A stretch of DNA of 40,619 nt from Alcanivorax sp. UBA4485 (GTDB taxonomy: Bacteria; Pseudomonadota; Gammaproteobacteria; Pseudomonadales; Alcanivoracaceae): NCBI GenBank assembly GCA_002389055.1, contig DGNT01000088.1, forward strand, positions 1-40,619, given 5' to 3'. The translations under genes were made by a program, and so were the position numbers. Shown here one piece after another: positions 23,875 through 30,982 of this stretch (position 1 is the stretch's first letter; the number at the start of each line of letters is the position of its first letter). The notes beneath the pieces were generated by a model, which had not been told where the DNA came from, ran no database searches, and worked only from the letters and a program-made list of their open reading frames with translations.

Positions 23875-24816
23875 TCAGCGCTTGGGCGCGGACACCACGG
23901 GCAGGGCGTCGCAGGGCTCGGCCCATTTCGCGTCGGCGGTGAACAGGGTGTCGGTGACCTGGTGGGGGTAGACCGCCGACACCGCGCTGGTCAGGCGCTC
24001 GCGCAGGCTGTCCAGCTGGGCCAGCCCGGTGAGCGGGAAATCCGCCGGCAGCACCACATGAATCATCACGTAGAGCTGGCGGCCCGGGCGCACCATGCGC
24101 ACCTGGCACTGGCGCACCGGCAGGTCGGCGAGCGCCGCGTCGATGGCGGCCAGCACCGGCCGGCGCAGCTCCCGGGGCGGTGCCCGGTTGAGCAGCTCCA
24201 TGATCGCGCCGCGCGCCATGCGGATGGGTACGCTCAGGCAGAACAGCACCACCGCGATCACCAGCACCGAATCCACGTAGGGCACGATGTCGTCGCGGTC
24301 GAAGAAGCGCGCCACCGGGATCATGCAGAAGGTGAGCAGCACCCCGGAAGAGATCAGGGCGTTCACCAGCCAGTTTTCGAAATCAGCACGCATCAGCGGG
24401 CTGTCCACGTGCCGCCGGCTGCGGTGCAGCGTCCAGGCGGTCAGCGAGCAGGCGAGCGTGGCGAACACCGCGTACCCGATGGCCGGGCCGGCGACGATCT
24501 CGCGGCCGCCGGCCAGCAGCGCCAGCACCGCGTCGACCAGGGCGAACAGCGCCACGCCGAGAATCAGCAGGCCCTTGCCGGCGTTCACCAGGGATTCGAA
24601 ATAGCCGTAACCGAATGGGAATTTACGGTCGTCCGGCTGGGCCGCCAGCACGCTGATGCGCACCGTCATCAGCGCGACCAGGAAGTAGATCAGGTTGAAC
24701 AGGCCGTCCAGAAGGATGGCCTTGGACTGGGTCAGGGAAGCGGCGGCCACCGCGGCGACGCCCACCACGAGGGACATCACCACGGAAAGAATCAGTGCGC
24801 CGCGCTCGCTTTTCAT
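23875..24816 (-). CDS. Cation diffusion facilitator-like transporter
   Basis: A 313-aa inner-membrane protein with about six helices and a C-terminal cytoplasmic domain like the CDF dimerisation domain. The order and FPFGYGYFESLVNAG loop match the CDF family. The usual metal ligands do not: the TM2 pair reads D37...N41 in place of D...D, and the TM5 pair reads A144/D145...N148 in place of H...D. So the ion may not be zinc, or transport may differ. The alignment was made by eye. Confidence 0.8.
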   Translation of the reverse strand: MKSERGALILSVVMSLVVGVAAVAAASLTQSKAILLDGLFNLIYFLVALMTVRISVLAAQPDDRKFPFGYGYFESLVNAGKGLLILGVALFALVDAVLALLAGGREIVAGPAIGYAVFATLACSLTAWTLHRSRRHVDSPLMRADFENWLVNALISSGVLLTFCMIPVARFFDRDDIVPYVDSVLVIAVVLFCLSVPIRMARGAIMELLNRAPPRELRRPVLAAIDAALADLPVRQCQVRMVRPGRQLYVMIHVVLPADFPLTGLAQLDSLRERLTSAVSAVYPHQVTDTLFTADAKWAEPCDALPVVSAPKR

Positions 24817-24896
24817 GGCCCGCTCCGGTTGCCGTTAAAAAGCGCAGTCTAGCGCAAATCCCGGCGCCCGGAACGGCACGATGGTTACCGAGGGTT

Positions 24897-25373
24897 TCAG
24901 CCCTGGTCGGAGAAATCCTTGTAGGCGTCCATGGCCTTGCGGGTCAGCACCGGGCCCGCGGCCCGGGTGACCAGACGGCGGGCGCCCGGGCTGGCGGCCA
25001 GCAGGATGCCGGCGGCCAGGGCGCCGACGATCACCGTGCCGGTGTGCTCACGGGTCCATTGCGCGGCGCGGTCGCCCACCAGGGGCCGGAGGCTGTCCTC
25101 GATGCGCTCGTCCTGGCGCGAGAGTGCGTGGCTGTCCTTGCCGCCGGACGCCGGCTTGTGGGCCGCGCGTTGCACCACCACTACCAGTAGCACCGCCATG
25201 ACCAGCAGGCCGAGGCCCGTGAACAGGGACGCCAGGGGCGCGCCCAGGGGCGGCGCCATGGCGAACCAGGCGGCGGCGGCCAGGCAAAGCAAGGCCGCGA
25301 AACCGGTGAGCATGGCCAGCCAGACCAGCGCGTTAAGGCTGAACAGGCTGGACAGAGGGCCGCGTATATTCAT
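24897..25373 (-). CDS. Small membrane protein, YqjE-like by position
   Basis: A 158-aa protein with two adjacent N-terminal membrane helices (about 15-40 and 45-70), a polar middle (HKPASGGKDSHALSRQDERIEDSLRP) and a weaker third hydrophobic stretch near 113-130. It begins 3 bases after the stop of the DUF883 gene and has no ribosome binding site of its own, so translation is probably coupled. In E. coli the DUF883 gene yqjD is followed by the two-helix gene yqjE, and the order here is the same. Sequence identity to YqjE is not clear to me, so the name rests on context. Confidence 0.65.
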   Translation of the reverse strand: MNIRGPLSSLFSLNALVWLAMLTGFAALLCLAAAAWFAMAPPLGAPLASLFTGLGLLVMAVLLVVVVQRAAHKPASGGKDSHALSRQDERIEDSLRPLVGDRAAQWTREHTGTVIVGALAAGILLAASPGARRLVTRAAGPVLTRKAMDAYKDFSDQG

Positions 25374-25376
25374 CAA

Positions 25377-25646
25377 TCAGCGGCTGATCAGTTTGCCGAT
25401 CAGCAGGCCCACGCCGAAGGCGGTGAACACGCTGGTGAAGGGGCGCTCCTTGATGTGCGAACCCACTTGCTCGGCCTGGCCTTCGGCCTGACGGCGAACC
25501 TGATCGAACTGTTCGCGGGCCTGATCCACGCCGGCCTGGGCGCGCTGTTGGGAATTGCGTTTGAACGCTTCGGTGAGCGCGCCCAGATCGCGGCGCAGCT
25601 GGTCCATGTCTTTCTTGAGTGCTTCGGTTTCCGGCGATTGACTCAT
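25377..25646 (-). CDS. DUF883-family protein (ElaB/YqjD/YgaM type)
   Basis: An 89-aa protein with a long amphipathic helix (LKKDMDQLRRDLGALTEAFKRNSQQRAQ ... DQVRRQAEGQAEQV) and a C-terminal glycine-rich membrane helix (HIKERPFTSVFTAFGVGLLIGKLISR). E. coli members are tail-anchored inner-membrane proteins that bind ribosomes in stationary phase. AGGAGGT selects the ATG at 25646. A CTATGCT sequence 28 bases before the start resembles a sigma-S -10. Confidence 0.88.
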   Translation of the reverse strand: MSQSPETEALKKDMDQLRRDLGALTEAFKRNSQQRAQAGVDQAREQFDQVRRQAEGQAEQVGSHIKERPFTSVFTAFGVGLLIGKLISR

Positions 25647-25674
25647 TACAACCTCCTGTTGTGAATAGGGATTC

Positions 25675-25681
25675 AGCATAG
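25675..25681 (-). promoter_or_regulatory. Possible sigma-S -10 element of the DUF883 gene
   Basis: CTATGCT on the minus strand differs by one base from the sigma-S-type CTATACT. No good -35 is present, as is common for sigma-S promoters. E. coli homologues are RpoS-dependent. Weak on its own. Confidence 0.3.
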
Positions 25682-25744
25682 AGGATGGGGTGAGCCTCTG
25701 CCTACGGGCACATGCAAAAGATTGATAAAGCGCCGGCGACACCC

Positions 25745-26752
25745 TTAGAGGTTGCGGATCACCTCGTCGGTGAACTCAGACGTGGAGGCCTTGCCGCCCA
25801 GGTCCGGCGTGGTGACCTGGCCTTCGCCCACCACGAAGCGGATCGCTTTGCGCATCCTTTCGGCGTCTTCGTTGCGTTCCAGGTACTCCAGCATCATCGC
25901 CGCGCCCAGCATCAGGGCGGTGGGGTTGGCGATGTTCTGCCCGGCGATGTCCGGCGCGCTGCCGTGCACCGCTTCGAAGATGCCCTTGTGCTCGCCCACG
26001 TTGGCGCCGGGCGCCAGCCCCAGGCCGCCGGTGAGACCGGCGCACAGGTCGGAAAGAATGTCACCGAACAGGTTGGTGGTGACGATCACGTCGAAGCGGT
26101 GCGGGTTCATCACCAGTTGCATGGCGCAGTTGTCGACGATCATCTCCTCGTGCTCGATGTCCTCGTACTCCTTGGCTACGGAGCGCGCCACGTCCAGGAA
26201 CAGGCCGGAGGTGGACTTCATGATGTTGGCCTTGTGCACCACCGTCACTTTGCGGCGGTTGAGCCGGCGGGCCGCTTCGTAGGCGAAGCGCATCAGCCGT
26301 TTGGATTCCTTGCGGGTGATCACGCTGCGCAGCTCCGCGCGCTCGCCGTCGTCGCTGACGGTCTGGCCTTCACCGGAGTAAATCCCTTCGATGTTTTCGC
26401 GGATGGTGACGATGTCCACGTTGTCGTAGCGCGAGCGCACGCCGGGGATCGACAACGCCGGGCGCAGATTGGCGAACAGATCGAAGTGCTTGCGCAGGGT
26501 CACGTTCACCGAGCGGAAGCCCTTGCCCACCGGGGTGGTGATCGGGCCTTTCAGCGCCACCGGGTTCTTTTCAATCAGGTCCAGGGTGGCCTGGGGCACC
26601 AGGTCCTCGCCCTTGTCCAGGGCGGTTTGCCCGGCGATCGCGTAGTCATAGGTCAGGCCGCAATCGAGCGCGTCGAGGACACGGATGGTGGCGCTCATGA
26701 TATCCGGGCCGATGCCGTCGCCGGGGATGACTGTAACGCGTGTTTCCGCCAT
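25745..26752 (-). CDS. NAD-dependent isocitrate dehydrogenase
   Basis: A 335-aa member of the isocitrate/isopropylmalate dehydrogenase family. It oxidises and decarboxylates a 2-hydroxyacid in the cytoplasm. PGDGIGP opens the protein. The substrate loop SVNVTLRKHFDLFANLRP (81-98) carries the serine and asparagine of isocitrate dehydrogenases; isopropylmalate enzymes differ here. NLFGDILSD holds metal-binding aspartates, and HGSAPDIAGQNIANP has the aspartate linked with NAD rather than NADP preference. AGGAG precedes the ATG. It is a single gene without evident operon partners. Confidence 0.88.
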   Translation of the reverse strand: MAETRVTVIPGDGIGPDIMSATIRVLDALDCGLTYDYAIAGQTALDKGEDLVPQATLDLIEKNPVALKGPITTPVGKGFRSVNVTLRKHFDLFANLRPALSIPGVRSRYDNVDIVTIRENIEGIYSGEGQTVSDDGERAELRSVITRKESKRLMRFAYEAARRLNRRKVTVVHKANIMKSTSGLFLDVARSVAKEYEDIEHEEMIVDNCAMQLVMNPHRFDVIVTTNLFGDILSDLCAGLTGGLGLAPGANVGEHKGIFEAVHGSAPDIAGQNIANPTALMLGAAMMLEYLERNEDAERMRKAIRFVVGEGQVTTPDLGGKASTSEFTDEVIRNL

Positions 26753-26886
26753 GGGAACTCCTGATTGCCGGTTTTCGGGACGCTATTCAAGCAAGCGTGC
26801 GGGGGCGCCGCAAGCGACGTTAGTCTATACGAATGGGGCGGCGTCTGTGCAGGCGTGGCCCCAGGGATACAAGGACCGTGCCACGT

Positions 26887-27801
26887 CTATTCCCGCGCTG
26901 GTGGCTGCCTGGCGAGCCGGCGGGCGGTGTCGACAAACTGGCCGAGTACCACGCCGGGCGCGCCTTTGCCGCGCGCCAGCAACAGCGGCAAGGTGGCGGA
27001 GGCCGGTCGTCCGTGGACCGTCAGGGGGCGCAGCAGTGCCCCATAATGGTCGTCGGTGTCCGGGTCACAGGGCACGATCGCCACCCCCAGGCCGGCCGCC
27101 ACCAGGCCGGCGGCGGTGGAAAGCTGATGCGCCTGGTGGCTGACACGGGGGCGGAAATCCGCTTCCGCGCACAGCTGCGTGATGCGCGCCACGAAGCCGT
27201 CCGCCAGGCCCGCGGGCGGTAGAATAAAGGGCTCCCCGGCGAGCAGTTCCAGGGCCACGGTGCGCAGGGTAAGCAAAGGATGGCGGGGCGGCAGTATCAC
27301 GCACAGGGCCTCCTCGGTGAGCGCTTCCCAGGGCAGCGTCGCCGAGCCGTGGGCGGAATGGACGAAGCCGATGTCCAGCAGGCCTGCCTCCAACTCGTGC
27401 AGCTGGGCGCCGTCCGACGCCTCGCGAATGTTCAGGGCGACGCGCGGGAACAGCGTCCGGAACGCGCTGAGAATACGCGGAATCAGGGGCGGCAGAGGCG
27501 CGGCGGGCACCCCGATGCGCAGCTGGCCATTGGCGGGCAGCCGCGTGCGCGGGGCGCGGCTGGCCTGCTGGCTGGCAAGCAGCGCCCGGGCGCTGATCAC
27601 CAGGGCATCGCCGGCGCCGGTCAGGGTCACCGACGTCGGGTTAACGATAATCAGGGGGGCGCCGATGTCGCGCTCCAGTTCCCGCACGCTTTCTTTTAAC
27701 AACATGGGGTGGCTGCCCAGCCGTTGGGCGGCGCGGGCGAAATCACCTTCCTCGGCGACGGCAAGAAAGTCCCTGAGGTCCTCGCTGCTGATCCGGTCCA
27801 T
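26887..27801 (-). CDS. LysR-family transcriptional regulator
   Basis: A 304-aa regulator. The N-terminal HTH is divergent in its recognition part (FARAAQRLGSHPMLLKESVRELERDIGAPLI, where SQPALSRQI is usual). The co-inducer domain follows (LRIGVPAAPLPPLIPRIL, LLDIGFVHSA, VAAGLGVAIVPC). I start at MDRISSEDL (27801), where the domain begins; the frame extends to 27882 with no ribosome binding site. It is divergent from crcB, but nothing links the two functionally. Confidence 0.85.
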   Translation of the reverse strand: MDRISSEDLRDFLAVAEEGDFARAAQRLGSHPMLLKESVRELERDIGAPLIIVNPTSVTLTGAGDALVISARALLASQQASRAPRTRLPANGQLRIGVPAAPLPPLIPRILSAFRTLFPRVALNIREASDGAQLHELEAGLLDIGFVHSAHGSATLPWEALTEEALCVILPPRHPLLTLRTVALELLAGEPFILPPAGLADGFVARITQLCAEADFRPRVSHQAHQLSTAAGLVAAGLGVAIVPCDPDTDDHYGALLRPLTVHGRPASATLPLLLARGKGAPGVVLGQFVDTARRLARQPPARE

Positions 27802-27972
27802 AGCATTCACCGGCGGTTGTTTTTTTACCACAATACCCCTGTTGGCCCCCGGCGCCATACCGTTGTCGCCGTTTACCGCCATAGGCGTTGCAAATGGTGT
27901 AACCAGGGGTAACGTTCGCGGCGACGCAGTGGCATGCTAGTAGACCTTGCGACCTGCTGGGGAACCGAATTC

Positions 27973-28359
27973 ATGTGGTTTTATGTGCTGGCTATCAGTG
28001 CGGGGGCGGCCTTGGGCGCCAATGCCCGCTGGCTGTTGGGGCTGTGGCTGAACGCCTTGTTCCCGGCGCTGCCGCTGGGCACGCTGGCGGCCAACCTGCT
28101 GGGCGGCTGGCTGATCGGTCTGGCGTTGGGAGTGTTCGCCTGGTTGCCGGCGCTGGCGCCGGAGTGGCGGCTGTTCCTGGTCACCGGGTTTCTCGGCGCG
28201 CTGACGACCTTCTCCACCTTTTCGGCGGAGATGTTCGAGCATCTGCAAAGCGGCCGCTGGGCGGTGGCCCTGGCCGGCATCGCGGTGCACGTGGCCGGCT
28301 CCCTGGCGATGACCGGCCTGGGCTTCGCCATGGTGTCGCTGGTGCGCGACCGCCTGTAA
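27973..28359 (+). CDS. crcB: CrcB/Fluc fluoride channel
   Basis: A 128-aa inner-membrane protein with four helices. The signature GFLGALTTFSTFS contains the phenylalanine and threonine/serine residues of the fluoride path, and the first helix shows GAALGANARWLLG. It exports fluoride passively as an antiparallel dimer. GGGGA precedes the ATG at 27973. No fluoride riboswitch is evident upstream. Confidence 0.92.
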   Translation: MWFYVLAISAGAALGANARWLLGLWLNALFPALPLGTLAANLLGGWLIGLALGVFAWLPALAPEWRLFLVTGFLGALTTFSTFSAEMFEHLQSGRWAVALAGIAVHVAGSLAMTGLGFAMVSLVRDRL

Positions 28360-28362
28360 ACG

Positions 28363-29331
28363 CTAGACGCGCACCGCCTGGGGTGTTTCGCCGCGCAGTT
28401 TGATCACGTCCGCCCGGGGCGGCGCGCCGAACAGGCGGCTGTACTCGCGGCTGAAATGGGACGGGCTTTCATAGCCCACCCGGAAGCTGGCGGTGGCCGC
28501 TTCCAGCCCTTCGCTGAGCATCAGCCGGCGGGCTTCGTGCAAGCGCAGTTTCTTCTGGAACTGCAGCGGCGACATGCGCGTCACCTGCTTGAAGCTGTGG
28601 AACAGGGACGATTCGCTCATGTTGGCCTGTTCCGCCAGCTCGCGAATGCGGAGCGGCTCGGTGAAGCGGTCCTTGAGCACCGCGATCACTTTGGAAATAC
28701 GGTGCGCCTGGCTGTCCGCCGAGGCGAACCGACGCATTCTCGGGCCGGTCTCGCCGATCAACGCCCGGTAGAGAATTTCGCGCCGGGCCAGCGGCGCCAG
28801 GATGCGCGCGTCCGCGGGGCTGTCCAGTAACGACACCAGGCGGGTGACCGCCTCCACCATGCCTTTTTCCGCCTGGGTCCGGCACAGACCGCAGGAAATA
28901 TCCGGGCACTCTTCTTCCGGTTCACCTAGATCGTCGCCCAGCTCGATGATCAGATCAGTGACCTCCTGAGGGTCCACCGACAGCTTGACGCCCAGATAGG
29001 GTTTGTCCGGGCTTGCCTGGGTCACCTGGCCGAGTACCGGCAGGTGCACCGACGACACCAGACAGCTGAGCGGGCCGTAGACGATTTCCTTGTCACCCAA
29101 CCAAACGGTCTTGCCACCCTGGGCGATCAGACACAGGGAAGGCTCGTACACCGACGACACACAGGTGGTGGGGGTGTCCGAGCGGATCAGATCGAGGCCT
29201 TCAATGGGGGTGGGCTGCAGGCCGTCCAGCGGCGCCCAGGGCAGAATCTTGCGAGACAGAATCTCGCCGAGAAGTCGCAGTTCCTCGGCGGCTTCACTCT
29301 CCGTGCTGGCGGTCGAAGTGTTTGCCTTCAC
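28363..29331 (-). CDS. AraC-family transcriptional regulator
   Basis: A 322-aa regulator with an N-terminal AraC_N-type cupin-like domain (TTCVSSVYEPSLCLIAQGGKTVWLGD) and two C-terminal HTH motifs (LRIRELAEQANMSESSLFHSFKQVTRMSPLQFQKKLRL and ASFRVGYESPSHFSREYSRLFG). I use the GTG at 29331 with GAGGG upstream; the frame opens to 29508 but the extra part has no domain and lies in the promoter region. It is divergent from the MexEF-OprN-type operon, so it is the likely regulator of that pump. Two long direct repeats lie between them. Confidence 0.88.
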   Translation of the reverse strand: MKANTSTASTESEAAEELRLLGEILSRKILPWAPLDGLQPTPIEGLDLIRSDTPTTCVSSVYEPSLCLIAQGGKTVWLGDKEIVYGPLSCLVSSVHLPVLGQVTQASPDKPYLGVKLSVDPQEVTDLIIELGDDLGEPEEECPDISCGLCRTQAEKGMVEAVTRLVSLLDSPADARILAPLARREILYRALIGETGPRMRRFASADSQAHRISKVIAVLKDRFTEPLRIRELAEQANMSESSLFHSFKQVTRMSPLQFQKKLRLHEARRLMLSEGLEAATASFRVGYESPSHFSREYSRLFGAPPRADVIKLRGETPQAVRV

Positions 29332-29417
29332 GTCGTTACCCTCTCGAATTGGCTTGCGGCTCAGTATACGCCCGGCGACGGTTGCGTGAAGCGACTCCGC
29401 ACACGGGCTGTAGTTTT

Positions 29418-29530
29418 GGGCAAGCACCCTGCAGGATCGCGCAACCCGCGGTCGAAATATGTAGATAACAGTTTCGTGAACCTTTCCCCGCTTAACAGAA
29501 TCGGGCAAGCACCCGGCAGGAATGCGCTAC
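29418..29530. promoter_or_regulatory. Two 28-bp direct repeats 85 bp apart, probable AraC sites
   Basis: The segments 29418-29445 and 29503-29530 start with GGGCAAGCACCC and agree at 24 of 28 positions in the same orientation. The 85-base offset is close to eight helical turns, so proteins on both would face the same side. They lie in the 400-base gap between the AraC regulator and the pump operon. The rest of this gap holds the tandem duplication at 29689-29720, and I see no gene in it. Confidence 0.55.
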
Positions 29531-29688
29531 CGCCGCCTGACCGCCTCTCCCTAGAGTACGCACTCATCGTCGTCATCGACGAAAGCATTCGTTTTTTTAT
29601 TTGACCTGAATCTAACTTGAGGAATTACCGTCCTGTCGAGTTCGGGTCGACCCGTTCGATTAGTGCCAGGGCCAGGTCGCGAGGCGGG

Positions 29689-29720
29689 CCGTTATTACAT
29701 GTGGCCGTTATTACACGTGG
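29689..29720 (+). repeat. 16-bp tandem duplication next to the adaptor RBS
   Basis: CCGTTATTACATGTGG is followed at once by CCGTTATTACACGTGG (15 of 16 identical). The second copy ends in the first bases of the GGAGAG ribosome binding site of the adaptor gene. Confidence 0.75.
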
Positions 29721-29731
29721 AGAGAAACAAC

Positions 29732-30916
29732 ATGGATATTTTCACCGGTGAGTCCGCGAACGAAGCGGGCTTGTTCTGGGGGCTGACGCCCCTGCTGTTG
29801 GCCATGGTGTTCCTGGCGGGTTGCGACGCGCGCAGCGAAGCGCAGCACGCCGGCGAACCGCCGGAGGTGGATGTGGCGCGGGTGCTGGCCGAGCCGGTCA
29901 CGCTGGTTGAAACCTTCACCGGACGCATCGAAGCCCCGGAGACCGTGGCACTGCGTCCCCGGGTAAGCGGCTACATCGACCAGGTGGCGTTCGAGGAAGG
30001 CGAGCTGGTGGAAGCCGGCGATCTGTTGTTCCAGATCGACCCGCGTCCTTATGAGGCCCGTGCCCGGGCGGCGCGTGCCGAACTGGAGCAGGCCCGCAGC
30101 CAGCTGCAACTGGCCGAAGGCGAAGCCGGCCGCGCCCAGCGCCTGCTGGAAAGCCGCGCCATTTCCCAGGAGGAATACGACCAGCGCCGCGCCGCCCTGC
30201 TTAACGCCCGCGCCAGCGTGCAGCAAGCCCAGGCGTCGCTGCAGAGCGCCGAGCTGAACCTTCAGTACACCCGCGTCACCGCCCCGGTGGCCGGCCGCGC
30301 CGGTCGCGCCCTGGTGACCAAGGGCAACCTGGCCAGCGCCGATCAAACCCTGCTGACCACGCTGGTCTCGGTGGATCCGCTGCATGTGTATTTCGATAGC
30401 AATGAAGACACCGCGCTGGAGAGCAACCAGTCCCTTGAGCCGGGAAAGACCGAGCCGGTACGCATCGGCCTGGTGGGCGAGGACGGCTTTCCGCACCAGG
30501 GCGCGCTGGACTTTATCGACAACCGGCTGAACCCGAACACCGGCACCCTGCAATACCGCGCCGTGCTGGAGAATCCGGATGGCGCTTTTAGGCCCGGCCA
30601 GTTCGCGCGGGTGGAAATGCCGGTGGCGGAACTGGACAGCGCTCTGTTGGTGAACCGTAAAGCGGTGCTTACCGATCAGGACCGTCGCTACGTCTATGTC
30701 ATCGACGGCGACAACAAAGTAGGCCGTCGTCAGGTGGTCACCGGCCGCCAGGTGGGCCAGTTGCAGGTGATCGAATCGGGCCTGGAAAGTGGCGACCGGG
30801 TGATCGTCAACGGCCTGCACAAAATATTCGGAGCGGGTGTGGAAGTGGCGCCCCGCGACGTCGCCATGCGCGACGCGCCGGCCCTCGACGACAAAGCCGT
30901 GGCCGCGTCACATTAA
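29732..30916 (+). CDS. mexE: RND efflux periplasmic adaptor, MexE-like lipoprotein
   Basis: A 394-aa membrane-fusion protein linking the inner-membrane pump to the outer-membrane channel. The lipobox LAGC places the lipidated cysteine at residue 31. It shows the lipoyl half (FTGRIEAPETVALRPRVSGYIDQVAFEEGELVEAGDLLFQIDPRPYEA), a coiled-coil hairpin (ARAARAELEQARSQLQLAEG ... SVQQAQASLQSAELNL) and LQYTRVTAPVAGRAGRALV. These match MexE-type proteins. GGAGAG selects the ATG at 29732. First gene of a three-gene operon. Confidence 0.9.
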   Translation: MDIFTGESANEAGLFWGLTPLLLAMVFLAGCDARSEAQHAGEPPEVDVARVLAEPVTLVETFTGRIEAPETVALRPRVSGYIDQVAFEEGELVEAGDLLFQIDPRPYEARARAARAELEQARSQLQLAEGEAGRAQRLLESRAISQEEYDQRRAALLNARASVQQAQASLQSAELNLQYTRVTAPVAGRAGRALVTKGNLASADQTLLTTLVSVDPLHVYFDSNEDTALESNQSLEPGKTEPVRIGLVGEDGFPHQGALDFIDNRLNPNTGTLQYRAVLENPDGAFRPGQFARVEMPVAELDSALLVNRKAVLTDQDRRYVYVIDGDNKVGRRQVVTGRQVGQLQVIESGLESGDRVIVNGLHKIFGAGVEVAPRDVAMRDAPALDDKAVAASH

Positions 30917-30982
30917 ACCGTTACTTCCCGGGGAACGACTGCATCCGGCGGGCCGGCGGCCCGCCGCGTGGGAGCTATTGCA

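Noticed and set aside
27850..27972. Fluoride riboswitch upstream of crcB
   Set aside because: GCAAATGGTGT recalls part of the motif, but the later conserved CTGATG..CC part and pseudoknot partners are missing.
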